Part shown: one piece after another, positions 27,301 to 35,404 of the stretch
How the letters are laid out: each line of letters opens with the position of its first letter
How positions within the stretch are numbered: position 1 is the first letter of the stretch
Translations under genes and position numbers: made by a program
NCBI GenBank assembly: GCA_022839105.1
Contig: JALHDH010000006.1
Coordinates: 4,572-68,571, forward strand
DNA from: a bacterium
GTDB lineage: Bacteria > Vulcanimicrobiota > Xenobia > Xenobiales > Xenobiaceae
Direction of reading: 5' to 3'
Length of the DNA: 64,000 nucleotides
Notes under the pieces: generated by a model
The model's database searches: none
Seen by the model: only the letters and a program-made list of their open reading frames with translations
Told to the model about the DNA's origin: nothing

Positions 27301-28814
27301 CGCGGAACCTGAGGTTTGACGAGGCCACCGAGCACTATCGGATGCTTCTCGGCATCCATCTGGATCGCGGAGAGATCGACGAGGCGAGGCTCTGCGTCCG
27401 CGAGATTGTCAACCTCCAGCCCCTGAACCTGGAACTTCGCCAGAGGCTTGGCGAGATGTTCCTCAAGGCGGGCTTCCTGGAGGAAGGCCAGAAGCTGATG
27501 GAGGAGCTGGCTTCGACCTACAAGGGCCGGGGCGATCACAAGCACGTGATCGAGGTCTTCTGGACGCTCTCGCGGACCTTCGAGGACAACCAGCAGTGGG
27601 AGACCGCGCTGGAGTATCGCGAACGGGTTGCCGACGAGCTGGTCGAAGCCGAGGACTGGAAGGAGGCCCAGGAGCAGTACCTCCATACCCTGGAGCACTA
27701 CCTGGTCCGGGGCCGCAAGGAACGCACGGATCCTCTCTTCGTCAAGCTGATCGACGGCTTCTTCCGCCACAAGAACGTTCCCGAGGGCATCTCCCGCATC
27801 GAGCGCCTGGAGGAGTCCTTCCTGGATCAGGGGCGCAAGAGCACCTCGCTGATCGTCAAGGATCGTCTGGCCGGGATCATGGAGAGGATGGAGGAGTGGG
27901 ACCGGGCCCTGGAGCTGGTGGAGGCCATCTCCAGCCGCTACCTGGAACTCGGCGAGCACGAGCAGGCCATCGCCTACTGCCGTCGCGGTGCGGATCTGGC
28001 CCTGAATCACCAGCGCGCCGATCACGGCATGGAACTGCTCTTCCGTCTGGCTGGACTGGTCCTGGCCTATCGCGGCGTGGAGGCGGCCCGGCCGGTCCTG
28101 GAGGAGATCCGTCGGCGTTCCGGCGAGGAGATCCGGCTCCTGGAGCGCATCGGGGATCTGCTCTTCAATGCCGAGCACTTCGAAGAGGCCCGCCCCTACT
28201 ACGACGAGGTCCTGCGCAAGGAGCCGGGCTGCGCCGGGGCCCTTTCGCGGGTGGCCATCATCTATGCCCGGCAGGAGCGTCTGGAAGAGGCTGCCGGCGT
28301 GGCCCGCCAGATCTTCGCCAAGGGTCTGGTGGGTCGGATCGTCAGCGAGTATCGCCAGGCGGTCGGCTATTCACCGGAGGATGCCGGTTCCCAGATCAAG
28401 ATGGGCGAGTTCTATCGCCAGATGGGCTTCCTGGAGGAGGCCATCCAGGAATTCCACCGCGCTTCCCGGGACCCGGGCAAGATGCTCGAGGCGGTGAACC
28501 AGTTGGCCCTGGCCTTCAAGGAGAAGGGATATCGGGAACTGGCCATCCGCCAGTTCCTCAAGGCCCTGGATCAGCCCGGGTTCATGGATGAGGATCTCCT
28601 GGACCTGCGCTATAATCTCGGGCAGGTCCTGGAAGAGGAAGGGCGTTTCCACGAGGCCCTCCAGGCCTACCAGGAATGCTATGCTGTGGACATCCGCTTC
28701 AGGGATGTCTCGGACCGGATCGAGGTCCTCTTCGAGAGGCTGCAGTCCGGCTCGCAAGGCGGGAACCTCGCTGAGTATGGGGAACCTGCAGACAATTGGG
28801 GCAGAGAGGGTTAG
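24393..28814 (+). CDS. Second giant TPR protein
   Basis: 1473 aa, almost entirely TPR-type helical repeats and no signal peptide. Typical TPRs occupy about 1-500 and 850-1460. In between (502-807) lies an exact array of nine 34-residue units of an atypical type with an LPxxD loop. The final 120 residues (RQMGFLEEAIQEFHRAS ... YNLGQVLEEEGRFHEALQAY in part) resemble the end of the preceding giant protein (YNLAMLLYKNHRLQEALTELKDILAVDVAYRDVDERV in part), so the two are related. GGAG lies 6 nt before ATG 24393; the gene follows by 49 bp and is likely cotranscribed. Confidence 0.85.
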   Translation: MADRKKIDTLIQQGDQLAAQNRWDQAMGAYRQALELAPEDVQVRDHILEAATRRGDYGEVISQCMALAELFAAQGEADQAIERYKIIVNLEQSVRKKDFGGEEASEIQNRVSQVKPEIFSRIGKFYLEKGEHDESVAWLRSSLDIDPGRWDTHMALGRALMAQGKDKEAIGEFQEVVRLAPNEAAQAYEMLGEVFIRAGRTPQTTVVWFRNAGELYMQRKQMVDAIRTYERILEYEPRNKDILVKLAEIYASEGRSEQAVETYRTLAGIYQEEGLLDKVIGFYEKLLDCDPQNEEARNQVIDIYRNILARDPSNTSVRLRLVENLLRRGMTSEAGEQQLALARSHLERGMIEEALPVARKLLELDPGNIEARKLMGEIYRKKDMNSEALTEFQQVVRLYQDAGDEKAAMDFQHRLVELFPEASDLQYQVALTLRSQGDHEGAVRELMRLLGERPEDLLAMIYLAEEYSALNRWDEAVETYRTVLTQEPARLDVRKRLVKHCLESGRLDEAVQEIQALPEEDFERGSLLCRVIEKQLADGLLEEVERNLDRLSDEDERKVGFRKDLIKRYLDANDLQRADAAMPLVPRSDKERNRLVTRLMEMYLSSGNLETAAELINRLPAEDPLRLSFQRRLIGSYQESGRLEEAAAELARLPEGDESRPDFLARQISGLLTAGRLSEAIREIERLPEGDPARNSFMGQLIEAYLQSGDIDRAAEEVGRLSLEDEIRPRYRRRIIQAYLNANRLEDAERDIHALEPGDPEKRSFLRLLLQKFEATGQMDRLREMLLHLPDDMNEKQQYLDGILHNYLMSGNLAQMRQDVYQVAESVSAAGNHQEAERLYRQLLAYHPADVEIRLRLSHEVACQGELERAREGMLVLAGRFHREGNATSAADIYSRLLEIDPENLNARYRLGHIWAEHGQTAQALEQFSQLAKVYMLQNLPEVAQRVLNRILELEPKDIPHRRQLIQLLTRNLRFDEATEHYRMLLGIHLDRGEIDEARLCVREIVNLQPLNLELRQRLGEMFLKAGFLEEGQKLMEELASTYKGRGDHKHVIEVFWTLSRTFEDNQQWETALEYRERVADELVEAEDWKEAQEQYLHTLEHYLVRGRKERTDPLFVKLIDGFFRHKNVPEGISRIERLEESFLDQGRKSTSLIVKDRLAGIMERMEEWDRALELVEAISSRYLELGEHEQAIAYCRRGADLALNHQRADHGMELLFRLAGLVLAYRGVEAARPVLEEIRRRSGEEIRLLERIGDLLFNAEHFEEARPYYDEVLRKEPGCAGALSRVAIIYARQERLEEAAGVARQIFAKGLVGRIVSEYRQAVGYSPEDAGSQIKMGEFYRQMGFLEEAIQEFHRASRDPGKMLEAVNQLALAFKEKGYRELAIRQFLKALDQPGFMDEDLLDLRYNLGQVLEEEGRFHEALQAYQECYAVDIRFRDVSDRIEVLFERLQSGSQGGNLAEYGEPADNWGREG
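25896..26813 (+). repeat. Nine contiguous 102-bp (34-aa) LPxxD-type repeats
   Basis: Each unit reads roughly L-x-S-G-x-L-x-x-A-x-x-x-I-x-x-LP-x-x-D-x-x-R-x-x-F-x-x-x-L-I-x-x-Y. Nine units fill residues 502-807 with no insertion or deletion. Typical TPR W/G/A/P positions are replaced by the LPxxD turn. Confidence 0.85.
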
Positions 28815-28821
28815 AGGAGTC

Positions 28822-29838
28822 GTGAAGAGCGAGTCTCGCGTGTTCGTCTGGAGAAGCCCCTCGGCCGGGCCGCCCGGCCTGGTCTGGGGGGGCATGCTCC
28901 TGGCCTTCCTGTCCATGTCCGGGACCTGTCTGGCCGGGTCGCCTGGAGGGGGTCTGGCCGATCGCGCCGGTACCCTGCTGGGCGCCTTCTGGGTCCTGGT
29001 CGTCCTCCTGGGGGCCCTGCTCATCTGGGAGTTCCTGGATCGCCGGGCCTCTGCTGAAGGGCCTCCCCTGACGGGCACGGGCACCGGGAGTCCGGCGGCG
29101 GGCGTGGCCGAGGGCGAGGCCCCGCTCGAGGAGGAGGAGGACCCGTTCAAGGCCCTGCTCAAGAAGACCGCAGCCCCCGAGAAGGAACCCGCAGCTCCCG
29201 AACCGGGTGGGACTCCGGAAGAGCTCCTCCCCACGCGGCCTCCGGAACCGGTCGCTGCGCCCCGGCTCGACGACCTCGAGGAACTCAGCCCCTTCCAGCG
29301 TCTGGCCCAGATCGGGACCGAGGAGGTCGGTGCGATTCCGCCTGTGCCCCCTGAGGCGCGCGTGGCTGCTCCCCCACCAGCCGCTGCCGCCTCTGGCGGG
29401 GGAGACTGGGCTTCCCTGCTCAGCAAGGTGCAATCGGAGGAGGAGCCCCCGGCTCCCTCGCGGCCCTTGTCGCTGAAGTCGCCCGAGGAGGACCCCTGGA
29501 AGAAGCTCCTGGGACAGACGGCTTCGACGGAGGCGCCCGGGACGCAGCCCCCCGAGGTCGAGGAGGACCCCTGGAAATCCCTTCTCACGAAGACCGCCTC
29601 TGAAGCCTCCGCTCCGGCTGGTCCCGAGTCGAAGGCTGCTTCGATGCCGGCCACCCCGGAGCCGTCCGCCCCGCCGGCCCGGATCAAGCTGGGAACACCC
29701 CCGGCTTCGACGCCGCCCCCGCCCCCTTCCCAGGACTCTCCGGATACCGAAACCGGCCGTCCTCGCTCCATCTCCCTTGATCTCAAACGGGAGGAGGGGC
29801 GGACCATCCCGCCCCCACCCCAGACTGAAGACGAGTAG
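28822..29838 (+). CDS. Membrane protein with repeated EEDPWK-type motifs
   Basis: 338 aa, no known family. A signal-like helix (GMLLAFLSMSGTCLAG) and a second membrane helix (LLGAFWVLVVLLGALLIWEFL) are followed by ~260 residues of Pro/Ala/Glu-rich, probably disordered sequence. Short motifs recur: EEDPFKALLKKTA, EEDPWKKLLGQTA, EEDPWKSLLTKTA, plus weaker SPFQRLAQIG and GDWASLLSKVQ. Such spaced copies look like docking peptides for a partner, perhaps the neighbouring TPR proteins. Start is GTG 28822; ATG 28777, overlapping the previous gene, is an alternative. Confidence 0.65.
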   Translation: MKSESRVFVWRSPSAGPPGLVWGGMLLAFLSMSGTCLAGSPGGGLADRAGTLLGAFWVLVVLLGALLIWEFLDRRASAEGPPLTGTGTGSPAAGVAEGEAPLEEEEDPFKALLKKTAAPEKEPAAPEPGGTPEELLPTRPPEPVAAPRLDDLEELSPFQRLAQIGTEEVGAIPPVPPEARVAAPPPAAAASGGGDWASLLSKVQSEEEPPAPSRPLSLKSPEEDPWKKLLGQTASTEAPGTQPPEVEEDPWKSLLTKTASEASAPAGPESKAASMPATPEPSAPPARIKLGTPPASTPPPPPSQDSPDTETGRPRSISLDLKREEGRTIPPPPQTEDE

Positions 29839-29868
29839 GCCCACAGTCTTTCCAGGAGGATTCGGAAC

Positions 29869-30756
29869 TTGCAGGTCCCCAAAGGCAACATCCTGATCGA
29901 GGACGAGACGCTCCCGTACTCGGACATCAACACGATGCTCACCAACCTGGTGGAGGACACCTTCACCGGTTACGTGAAGCTGGACCTCCAGGATTCCTCG
30001 GGCCTGGTCTTCTATTCCGAGGGGAACCTGATCCGGGCCATGGAGGTCGATCCCGCCAGTGGAAGCGCCTCGGTCCACCTGCTGCCCCGACTCCTGAACC
30101 GGATCAAGAATCGCGATCTGGCCGTCTCCACCTACGTCGCTTCGGGGCAGATCGTCGACGTTCTGGGCGGACTCTTCGCATTCCAGCCCCTGTACCTCGA
30201 CTATGAGGTCAAGCGACGCGAGCTCAAGAAGGTCCTGACCAACCTCGAGACCGGGGAATACAGCGGGATCATCAAGATGGCCAGCCGGGAAGGGACCCAC
30301 TTCCTGTTGATGGACCGGGGAGAGCTGGTCACCGACCGCTTCAGCCGCGAGTATGGTCAGATCCTTTGCGGGACCGACGCCGTCAGCGAGTTGCTGGACT
30401 ATGTCCACAAGAACGGCGCAACGCTCAACGTCTACGCCGAGAAGGCCACCGAGATCGAGAACCGCCGCCGCCTGAAGGAGGAGGAACTCGAGAAGATCAA
30501 GCAGCTCATCGCACGCCAGGATGGGACGTTCTTCCGGGCCGGAGACATCGTCAAGGTGGACGAGTACATCGTGCGCGAGTGGGGCCTGGATGCCAAGACG
30601 ACCTTCAACGTCGAGTTGGAGACCTCCGATGGCGATCTGTATGAGTACAAGTGCCAGGCGGCCCGCAAGATGGGGGGCTATGCCGGGCTGGCACCGGCGA
30701 TGATCAAGAAGATGGGCATCAAGGAAGGCGACCTGATCACCATCCGGCCCGTCTAG
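29869..30756 (+). CDS. DUF4388/PATAN-like domain protein
   Basis: 295 aa, cytoplasmic. The N-terminal part (SDINTMLTNLVEDTFTGYVKLDL ... GLVFYSEGNLIRAM in parts) looks like DUF4388/PATAN, a domain found in regulators of pili and gliding. A second copy-like region covers about 120-175 (LETGEYSGIIKMAS ... THFLLMDRGELVTDRF). A helix (about 195-215) leads to a C-terminal beta domain ending MIKKMGIKEGDLITIRPV, which resembles double-psi barrel ends. TTG 29869 has AGGAGGA at 29854-29860. Last gene of the TPR operon, before a strong terminator. Confidence 0.65.
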   Translation: MQVPKGNILIEDETLPYSDINTMLTNLVEDTFTGYVKLDLQDSSGLVFYSEGNLIRAMEVDPASGSASVHLLPRLLNRIKNRDLAVSTYVASGQIVDVLGGLFAFQPLYLDYEVKRRELKKVLTNLETGEYSGIIKMASREGTHFLLMDRGELVTDRFSREYGQILCGTDAVSELLDYVHKNGATLNVYAEKATEIENRRRLKEEELEKIKQLIARQDGTFFRAGDIVKVDEYIVREWGLDAKTTFNVELETSDGDLYEYKCQAARKMGGYAGLAPAMIKKMGIKEGDLITIRPV

Positions 30757-30773
30757 GACCTTCTGGGCTCAAG

Positions 30774-30806
30774 ACGAAAGAGGCGCCCGAAGGGCGCCTC
30801 TTTCGT
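30774..30806. terminator. Bidirectional terminator
   Basis: A perfect 15-bp inverted repeat, ACGAAAGAGGCGCCC (30774-30788) and GGGCGCCTCTTTCGT (30792-30806), around GAA, between two convergent genes. Confidence 0.85.
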
Positions 30807-30836
30807 TCGGGCCGGGTCGCCGGGTGGCTTGGGCGA

Positions 30837-32246
30837 TCAGGCTCCGCGGCGGGGAAGGCGGACCCCGCCGATCACGATCCAGTCCTCGGACTTCTCGATG
30901 GTGCCGGCCTTCTCGGGAGAAGTGGGCTTCATGAGATCCTCTGGACGGGTGGTGTGATCGACCTCGAGGTCGGTCAGCCGGTTCCAGGTGCCCGTGGCCG
31001 GATCGCAGGACCACAGCGCCGGACCCTCGCTGAAGAGGACTCGACCATCCTCAAGATCGCCCTCCAGTTGGAACTTCTGGCGGGACGGGTCCAGGAGGAT
31101 CTCGGCGTGGGTGGTTCCGTCGGTCCCCAGGCGGGAAACCCGATCCTCGTGCCGGATCAGCACGGTTCCCGGTTGGGTCCCGCTGCGGAAGGTGTCGGCC
31201 TTGGCCTTCAGGTCGGCGACCTTCTCGGGCTTGCCCTCGGCGGTGATCACCCGGACCTCCCTGCCACCGTCGTGGAAGAAGAGGCTGCCGTCCGGATTGA
31301 CCAAGAAGCGGGTCGTGTCCGAGAACTCGCCAGTCGCCCACTTCTGGGTCCCGTCGGCGGTGAGTCGGACGAAAGCCGTGCGAGTCAGGGTGGTGGGCAT
31401 GAAGTGATCCGGATCGAAGTGCCGCCCCATCCCGGGGAACCCGAACATCCCGCCCCGGGGAGAGCGCATGGTCAGGTAGCTGCTCCGCTGGATCAGCACG
31501 TCCCCGTCGGACAGGCCCCAGGCCCTCTCGGTGGAGTAACTGGTCCGCTCCTCCGCCGGCCAGGTGGGAAGAGGCGTCGCCGTGGCGCCGGAACCTCCGG
31601 GGGCCAGGCGGATGGCCTTCTGGCCCGCAAGGATCATCAGGCCCCCCTCCGGGGTGGGCTGGATGGTGCGCGCCCGGACTCCGACCAGGTCGCCCGGAAG
31701 TGCGATCTCCTGGCCGTCCGGGGCGGTTGCGCGCACCGTCTCCCCATCCCGAAGCTGTTCCAGGCGCATGCCCGTCCCGTCCTGGTGGTGCGCCCGAATG
31801 GCCGGGCCTCCGGTGTGGCTCTCGGTCAGACGGCCGTCCGCCGAAGCGATCAGCCGACCATCCGGAGTCCCCAGATGGATCCTGCCATCCGGTGCCACAC
31901 CCACATGCGCGATCCGATTCTCGCCCAAGGCCAGTTCCCAGGAAATCTTCCCTTGAGGGTCCACGGCCGCAAGATACGCCTTCTTGCCCTGACCGCTCTC
32001 GCTGTAGCCGATGTACAGGGTCCCGTCCGAGGCTCGAGCCCAGGCCGTGGGGCGGTAGTTGGATTCCGACTTCTTGAGCTGATTGCCCTGGGTCAGGGTC
32101 CGGGCTGCGCGCCGCAGTCGATCCGGATCCTCGGCGGGGCCCGCGCTCTCGAAGCGATCCGAAGGCGCAGCGGGGACCGGAGCACTCGGCGGATGCGGGA
32201 GCGGCGTGCCTGTTGGGATGGGGTTGAGGTTGACGTTGACGTTCAC
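30837..32246 (-). CDS. Beta-propeller-like (PQQ/WD-type) protein with tagged N terminus
   Basis: 469 aa. Residues 1-45 are Asn/Pro/Ser/Ala-rich and disordered (MNVNVNLNPIPTGTPLP, then DRFE at 30-33); no signal peptide. From about 65 onwards blade-like repeats occur: ARASDGTLYIGYSE, VAPDGRIHLGTPDGRLIASADGRL, QPTPEGGLMILAG, VNPDGSLFFHDGGREV, LGTDGTTHAEILLD. This fits a 6-8 bladed propeller used for binding. GTG start at 32246, 15 bp after the upstream minus gene, so both form one operon driven from 32.9 kb. Confidence 0.7.
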   Translation of the reverse strand: MNVNVNLNPIPTGTPLPHPPSAPVPAAPSDRFESAGPAEDPDRLRRAARTLTQGNQLKKSESNYRPTAWARASDGTLYIGYSESGQGKKAYLAAVDPQGKISWELALGENRIAHVGVAPDGRIHLGTPDGRLIASADGRLTESHTGGPAIRAHHQDGTGMRLEQLRDGETVRATAPDGQEIALPGDLVGVRARTIQPTPEGGLMILAGQKAIRLAPGGSGATATPLPTWPAEERTSYSTERAWGLSDGDVLIQRSSYLTMRSPRGGMFGFPGMGRHFDPDHFMPTTLTRTAFVRLTADGTQKWATGEFSDTTRFLVNPDGSLFFHDGGREVRVITAEGKPEKVADLKAKADTFRSGTQPGTVLIRHEDRVSRLGTDGTTHAEILLDPSRQKFQLEGDLEDGRVLFSEGPALWSCDPATGTWNRLTDLEVDHTTRPEDLMKPTSPEKAGTIEKSEDWIVIGGVRLPRRGA

Positions 32247-32261
32247 GGCTTGCCCTGACTC

Positions 32262-32900
32262 CTAATACTCTCGGGAAGAGGCTTGGGGGCGGATTTCCTG
32301 GATCCAGTTATAACCTTCGACCTGGCGGGTCAGCAGGATGGAACCCGGGGTGTCGCCGCCCCGGATGCTTCCCGTCATGGGGTTTCCATCCAGGGTGCCC
32401 TGCAGATGGGTGACCTGACCTTGAGGATCGGGTCGCCCGGCCAGGTGCAGCGCAACCGAGCCGAAGTGGCCCACCAGTTGGAAGCCCAGGGTCCAGGGAT
32501 CCACGCCGAGCTGCTGGTGCACGGGGACATCCCCCACCTGGCCGGAGTATCGGAATCCTCCCAGAAGGGTGTCGATCCGCATGCGGTCCTGGGAGTTGCC
32601 GATGCGTCCCTGCACCTGCAGGCCCATCGGGTTGCTCAGGACCGAGGCCTCCAGGGGCTGGTCTCCTGCGTTCCCGGAAATCCGGAGACCCTGGAAGGTC
32701 TTCTCCAGCCGGTAGCAGACCTGGGTCTCCGTGCCATCCGGGGCCTGGATCCTGTTGAAGACGTCCACCACCGGGGTTCGGTTCAGCATCTGTCCCGTGA
32801 CGAGGTTGGAAACGGCGTCAGCCGAGGGTGAGGCCATGGCCTCCAGGGGGGTGTCCACGCGATCAAAGCGGACGGGATGGGGATTGGAGCGGATCTGCAT
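32262..32900 (-). CDS. Uncharacterised beta-rich protein
   Basis: 212 aa, not recognised. No signal peptide or membrane helix; glycine-rich strand-like segments (YRLEKTFQGLRISGNAGDQ, DTLLGGFRYSGQVGDVPV, LHLAGRPDPQGQVTHLQG, DGNPMTGSIRGGDT) suggest an all-beta fold. Start taken as ATG 32900 (MQIRSNPHPVRFDRV), because the predicted -10 box at 32941-32946 places the transcript start near 32934, past the alternative starts at 32936 and 32942. First gene of the minus operon with the propeller protein. Confidence 0.6.
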   Translation of the reverse strand: MQIRSNPHPVRFDRVDTPLEAMASPSADAVSNLVTGQMLNRTPVVDVFNRIQAPDGTETQVCYRLEKTFQGLRISGNAGDQPLEASVLSNPMGLQVQGRIGNSQDRMRIDTLLGGFRYSGQVGDVPVHQQLGVDPWTLGFQLVGHFGSVALHLAGRPDPQGQVTHLQGTLDGNPMTGSIRGGDTPGSILLTRQVEGYNWIQEIRPQASSREY

Positions 32901-32940
32901 TCCTTTGAGCCGCCTTCTCAAGATTCCGGGTCTCATTTCC

Positions 32941-32985
32941 ACTATAAGAGGGGAGGCCCCTGCAGTTGGTGAACTGGATGTGAAC
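32941..32985 (-). promoter_or_regulatory. GTTCAC direct-repeat promoter A
   Basis: Read on the minus strand: GTTCAC (32985-32980), 5 bp, GTTCAC (32974-32969), 22 bp, TATAGT -10 box (32946-32941). The repeat unit is 11 bp and its second half covers the -35 position, as for PhoB/OmpR-type activators. The adenylate kinase promoter has the same layout and the same 45-bp length. Confidence 0.6.
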
Positions 32986-33058
32986 GGTGCCCGGGGCGCC
33001 GGCGCAGGATCTTCCTTCTCATGGGAGAAGGGGCCGCTCGCAAGTCTGGAGGTCGCCC

Positions 33059-33415
33059 GTGTCCGATACCGCTGAGATCCTCGAAGCCTTCTCCCGTCTG
33101 GATGGGGTCTTTGGAGCCCTGGTCCTGAATGGCGAGGGTCAGATCTGCGCCGAACATCTGGTCGATTTTGCAGATCGGGACGGCTTGTCCGCGGCGGTGC
33201 ACCGCAGTCGCAATCTGGCTGGCCGCCTGACCGGCGCCCTGGGCCAGGGCAACCTGACCCAGCAGGCCCTGGAGTTCGAGGACTCCCAGGTCATCGTCGA
33301 GATCCTGGAAGGCGGTCATGCCCTGGCGGTGGCTGCGGCCGCGACCGCCAACCTGGGACGCATCCGTCTTGAACTCCGCAAGAACAGGAAGGCCGTCGAA
33401 TCCAGCCTGGCTTGA
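33059..33415 (+). CDS. Roadblock/LC7 domain protein
   Basis: 118 aa, a single roadblock/LC7 fold: LEAFSRLDGVFGALVLNGEGQICAEHL, then ESSQVIVEILEGGHALAVAAAAT-like ending and a final helix. Bacterial members such as MglB act as GAPs or scaffolds for small Ras-like GTPases that set cell polarity and pilus position. No MglA-type GTPase is present in this window. GTG 33059 has GGAGG with 6-nt spacing. It starts a four-gene signalling operon. Confidence 0.8.
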   Translation: MSDTAEILEAFSRLDGVFGALVLNGEGQICAEHLVDFADRDGLSAAVHRSRNLAGRLTGALGQGNLTQQALEFEDSQVIVEILEGGHALAVAAAATANLGRIRLELRKNRKAVESSLA

Positions 33416-33423
33416 GGAATTCC

Positions 33424-33810
33424 ATGCCCCACAGGATCCTCGTCGCAGACGATGAGCCCCATATCGTCGAACTGGTCCGGGTCAGCCTGGAGGAGTTCGA
33501 CGTGGAGGTCCTGGACGCCCCCGACGGAGAGGCGGCCCTGGCGGCCGCGCGTCGCCTCCAACCCGAGATCCTCCTGCTCGACGTCATGATGCCCAGGGTC
33601 GATGGATTCGAGGTGTGTCGTCGTCTCAAGGCCGAACCTTCGACCCGCGGGATCATCGTGATCATGTTCACGGCCAAGGCCCTGGAGGCAGATCGCCAGC
33701 GTGCCCGGGAAGTGGGCGCCCAGGGCTACGTCACCAAGCCGTTCAGCCCCATGCAACTGGCTTCGGTGGTTCGGGAGCGCCTGCGGGAACTTCCGTCCGC
33801 AGTCGAGTGA
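33424..33810 (+). CDS. Receiver-only response regulator (CheY-like)
   Basis: 128 aa, a single REC domain. Acidic pocket D9/D10, phospho-acceptor D53 (LLLDVMMP), conserved Thr in MFTAK and Lys in GYVTKPFSP. There is no output domain, so it must act by protein contact, for example on the neighbouring TPR, roadblock or pilus proteins. Its TGA overlaps the histidine kinase ATG by one base, which marks the likely cognate pair. Confidence 0.92.
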   Translation: MPHRILVADDEPHIVELVRVSLEEFDVEVLDAPDGEAALAAARRLQPEILLLDVMMPRVDGFEVCRRLKAEPSTRGIIVIMFTAKALEADRQRAREVGAQGYVTKPFSPMQLASVVRERLRELPSAVE

Positions 33811-35396
33811 TGGTCGGGGGCCAGGAGGGGCGACCCAGAGAGCAGTTGGCCGCCCTGTATGAGATCGGCCGGGCCTTGAACTCCACCCTGGAACCGGATG
33901 AAGTCCTGGACCTGATCCTGGGCATGACCCTGGATCTCTTCTCGGCAGATGCGGGGTCCATCATGCTGCTCCATGAGGGGCTTCTCCGGATCCACCGGGC
34001 CCGCGGCCTTCCCCCGGAGGTCGTGGAGAAGACGGTGGTCCCCCTGGGCCAGGGGATCGCCGGATGGGTCGCCCTCACGGGCGAGATGCTGCTTCTGAAC
34101 GGCCGGATCGACGACCCCCGGTTTCGCAACCTGGTTCGCCGGGACGACGAGATCTCGTCTTCGTTGTGCACCCCCCTGCGCAGTCGCCAGGGGGTGATCG
34201 GGGTCATGATGGTCCGCCGGGCGGGTTCGACGCCCTTCAGCCGGAGCCAACTCGATTTCTTCGCCTCAGTTGCCGACCAGGCCGCGCTGGCCCTGGAGAA
34301 CGCCCGGCTCTTCCGGAGCGAACAGGAGCGTTCCTGGCAACTGGCCCGGGAGCAACAGAAGTTCCAGGCCATCTTCCGGGACATGGCCGACGGGGTGCTG
34401 GTCATCGACCCCTCGGATCGGATCGCCCACCTGAACGCCTCGGCCCGGCGTCTCCTGGACCGGGCCGGGGAAATCTCGGGTCTGTGCCTGGCCGAGCTTC
34501 TGCCCCGATTCCCCCTGGAACTGGTTCGCGAGACCCTCAAGACACAATCGGAGCCCTTCGAGGCCGACGTCACGCTCCAATCCGGCTCGGGGAACTCGGT
34601 CCTCAGGGTGACGGCCACCTCGCTCGGACCCTGTCCTGTCGAGCCCGAGGGTCTGGTGCTGCTCCTCCACGACGTGACCGAGAGGGTGCGGGTCGAGAGG
34701 ATGAAGTCGGAGTTCCTTTCGGCGGTCTCCCACGAACTGAAGACTCCTCTGACCACCGTCTCGGGTTTCCTGGAGCTGATGCTGAATCGCGAGTATGATC
34801 GGCCTCGGCAGGAGCAGTACCTCTCCATCAGCCTGGCCGAGGCCCAGCGACTTCAGCGCCTGATCGAGGACCTGCTGACCTTGTCGCGCCTGGAATCCGG
34901 GCAGTTCCACCTGCAGCCCGGACCGGTCCGCCTGGATCGCGTGGCGGCCGGGGTCCTTTCGGGCTTCTCCGAGCGTTACCCGGGATTCTCCTTCAAGCTC
35001 GAGGTCCTCGGAGAGATCCCGGAAGTTCAGGGGGACGGGGATCTGCTCGCCCAGGTCCTGCTCAACCTCCTGTCCAACAGCGTCAAGTACAGCCCCGATG
35101 GGGGGGAGGTCCGGGTCCTGGTGCGCGCCGAAAACCAGAGCGTCCGAGTTTCGGTCGAAGACCAGGGAATCGGGATCCCCAGGGATAAGATCCCCTTCGT
35201 CTTCGACAGGTTCTTCAGAGTCGACAACTCCCTGACCCGCAGCACTGGCGGGACCGGCCTGGGGCTGGCCAATGCCCGCTACATCGTCGAGGGGCATGGG
35301 GGGACCATCTGGGGCGAGAGCCCTGGAGAGAAGGGAAGCCGGTTCACTTTCGTCTTGCCCTGCGAGCGGAAGGAACCTCAAGAGAGCGAGGCTTGA
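33810..35396 (+). CDS. Histidine kinase with GAF and PAS domains
   Basis: 528 aa, no membrane helix, so a soluble sensor. GAF domain (about 12-170: LEPDEVLDLILGMTLDLF, VVPLGQGIAGWVALTG, FFASVADQAALALENARLF), PAS-like domain (about 185-290: FRDMADGVLVIDPSDRIAHLN), HisKA with the phospho-His in SHELKTPLTTVSGF (about residue 307), and HATPase with NLLSNSVKYSPDGG, VEDQGIGIPRD and STGGTGLGLANARYIVEGHGG. Likely partner is the receiver just upstream. Confidence 0.92.
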   Translation: MVGGQEGRPREQLAALYEIGRALNSTLEPDEVLDLILGMTLDLFSADAGSIMLLHEGLLRIHRARGLPPEVVEKTVVPLGQGIAGWVALTGEMLLLNGRIDDPRFRNLVRRDDEISSSLCTPLRSRQGVIGVMMVRRAGSTPFSRSQLDFFASVADQAALALENARLFRSEQERSWQLAREQQKFQAIFRDMADGVLVIDPSDRIAHLNASARRLLDRAGEISGLCLAELLPRFPLELVRETLKTQSEPFEADVTLQSGSGNSVLRVTATSLGPCPVEPEGLVLLLHDVTERVRVERMKSEFLSAVSHELKTPLTTVSGFLELMLNREYDRPRQEQYLSISLAEAQRLQRLIEDLLTLSRLESGQFHLQPGPVRLDRVAAGVLSGFSERYPGFSFKLEVLGEIPEVQGDGDLLAQVLLNLLSNSVKYSPDGGEVRVLVRAENQSVRVSVEDQGIGIPRDKIPFVFDRFFRVDNSLTRSTGGTGLGLANARYIVEGHGGTIWGESPGEKGSRFTFVLPCERKEPQESEA

Positions 35397-35404
35397 CCAG
35401 GAAG

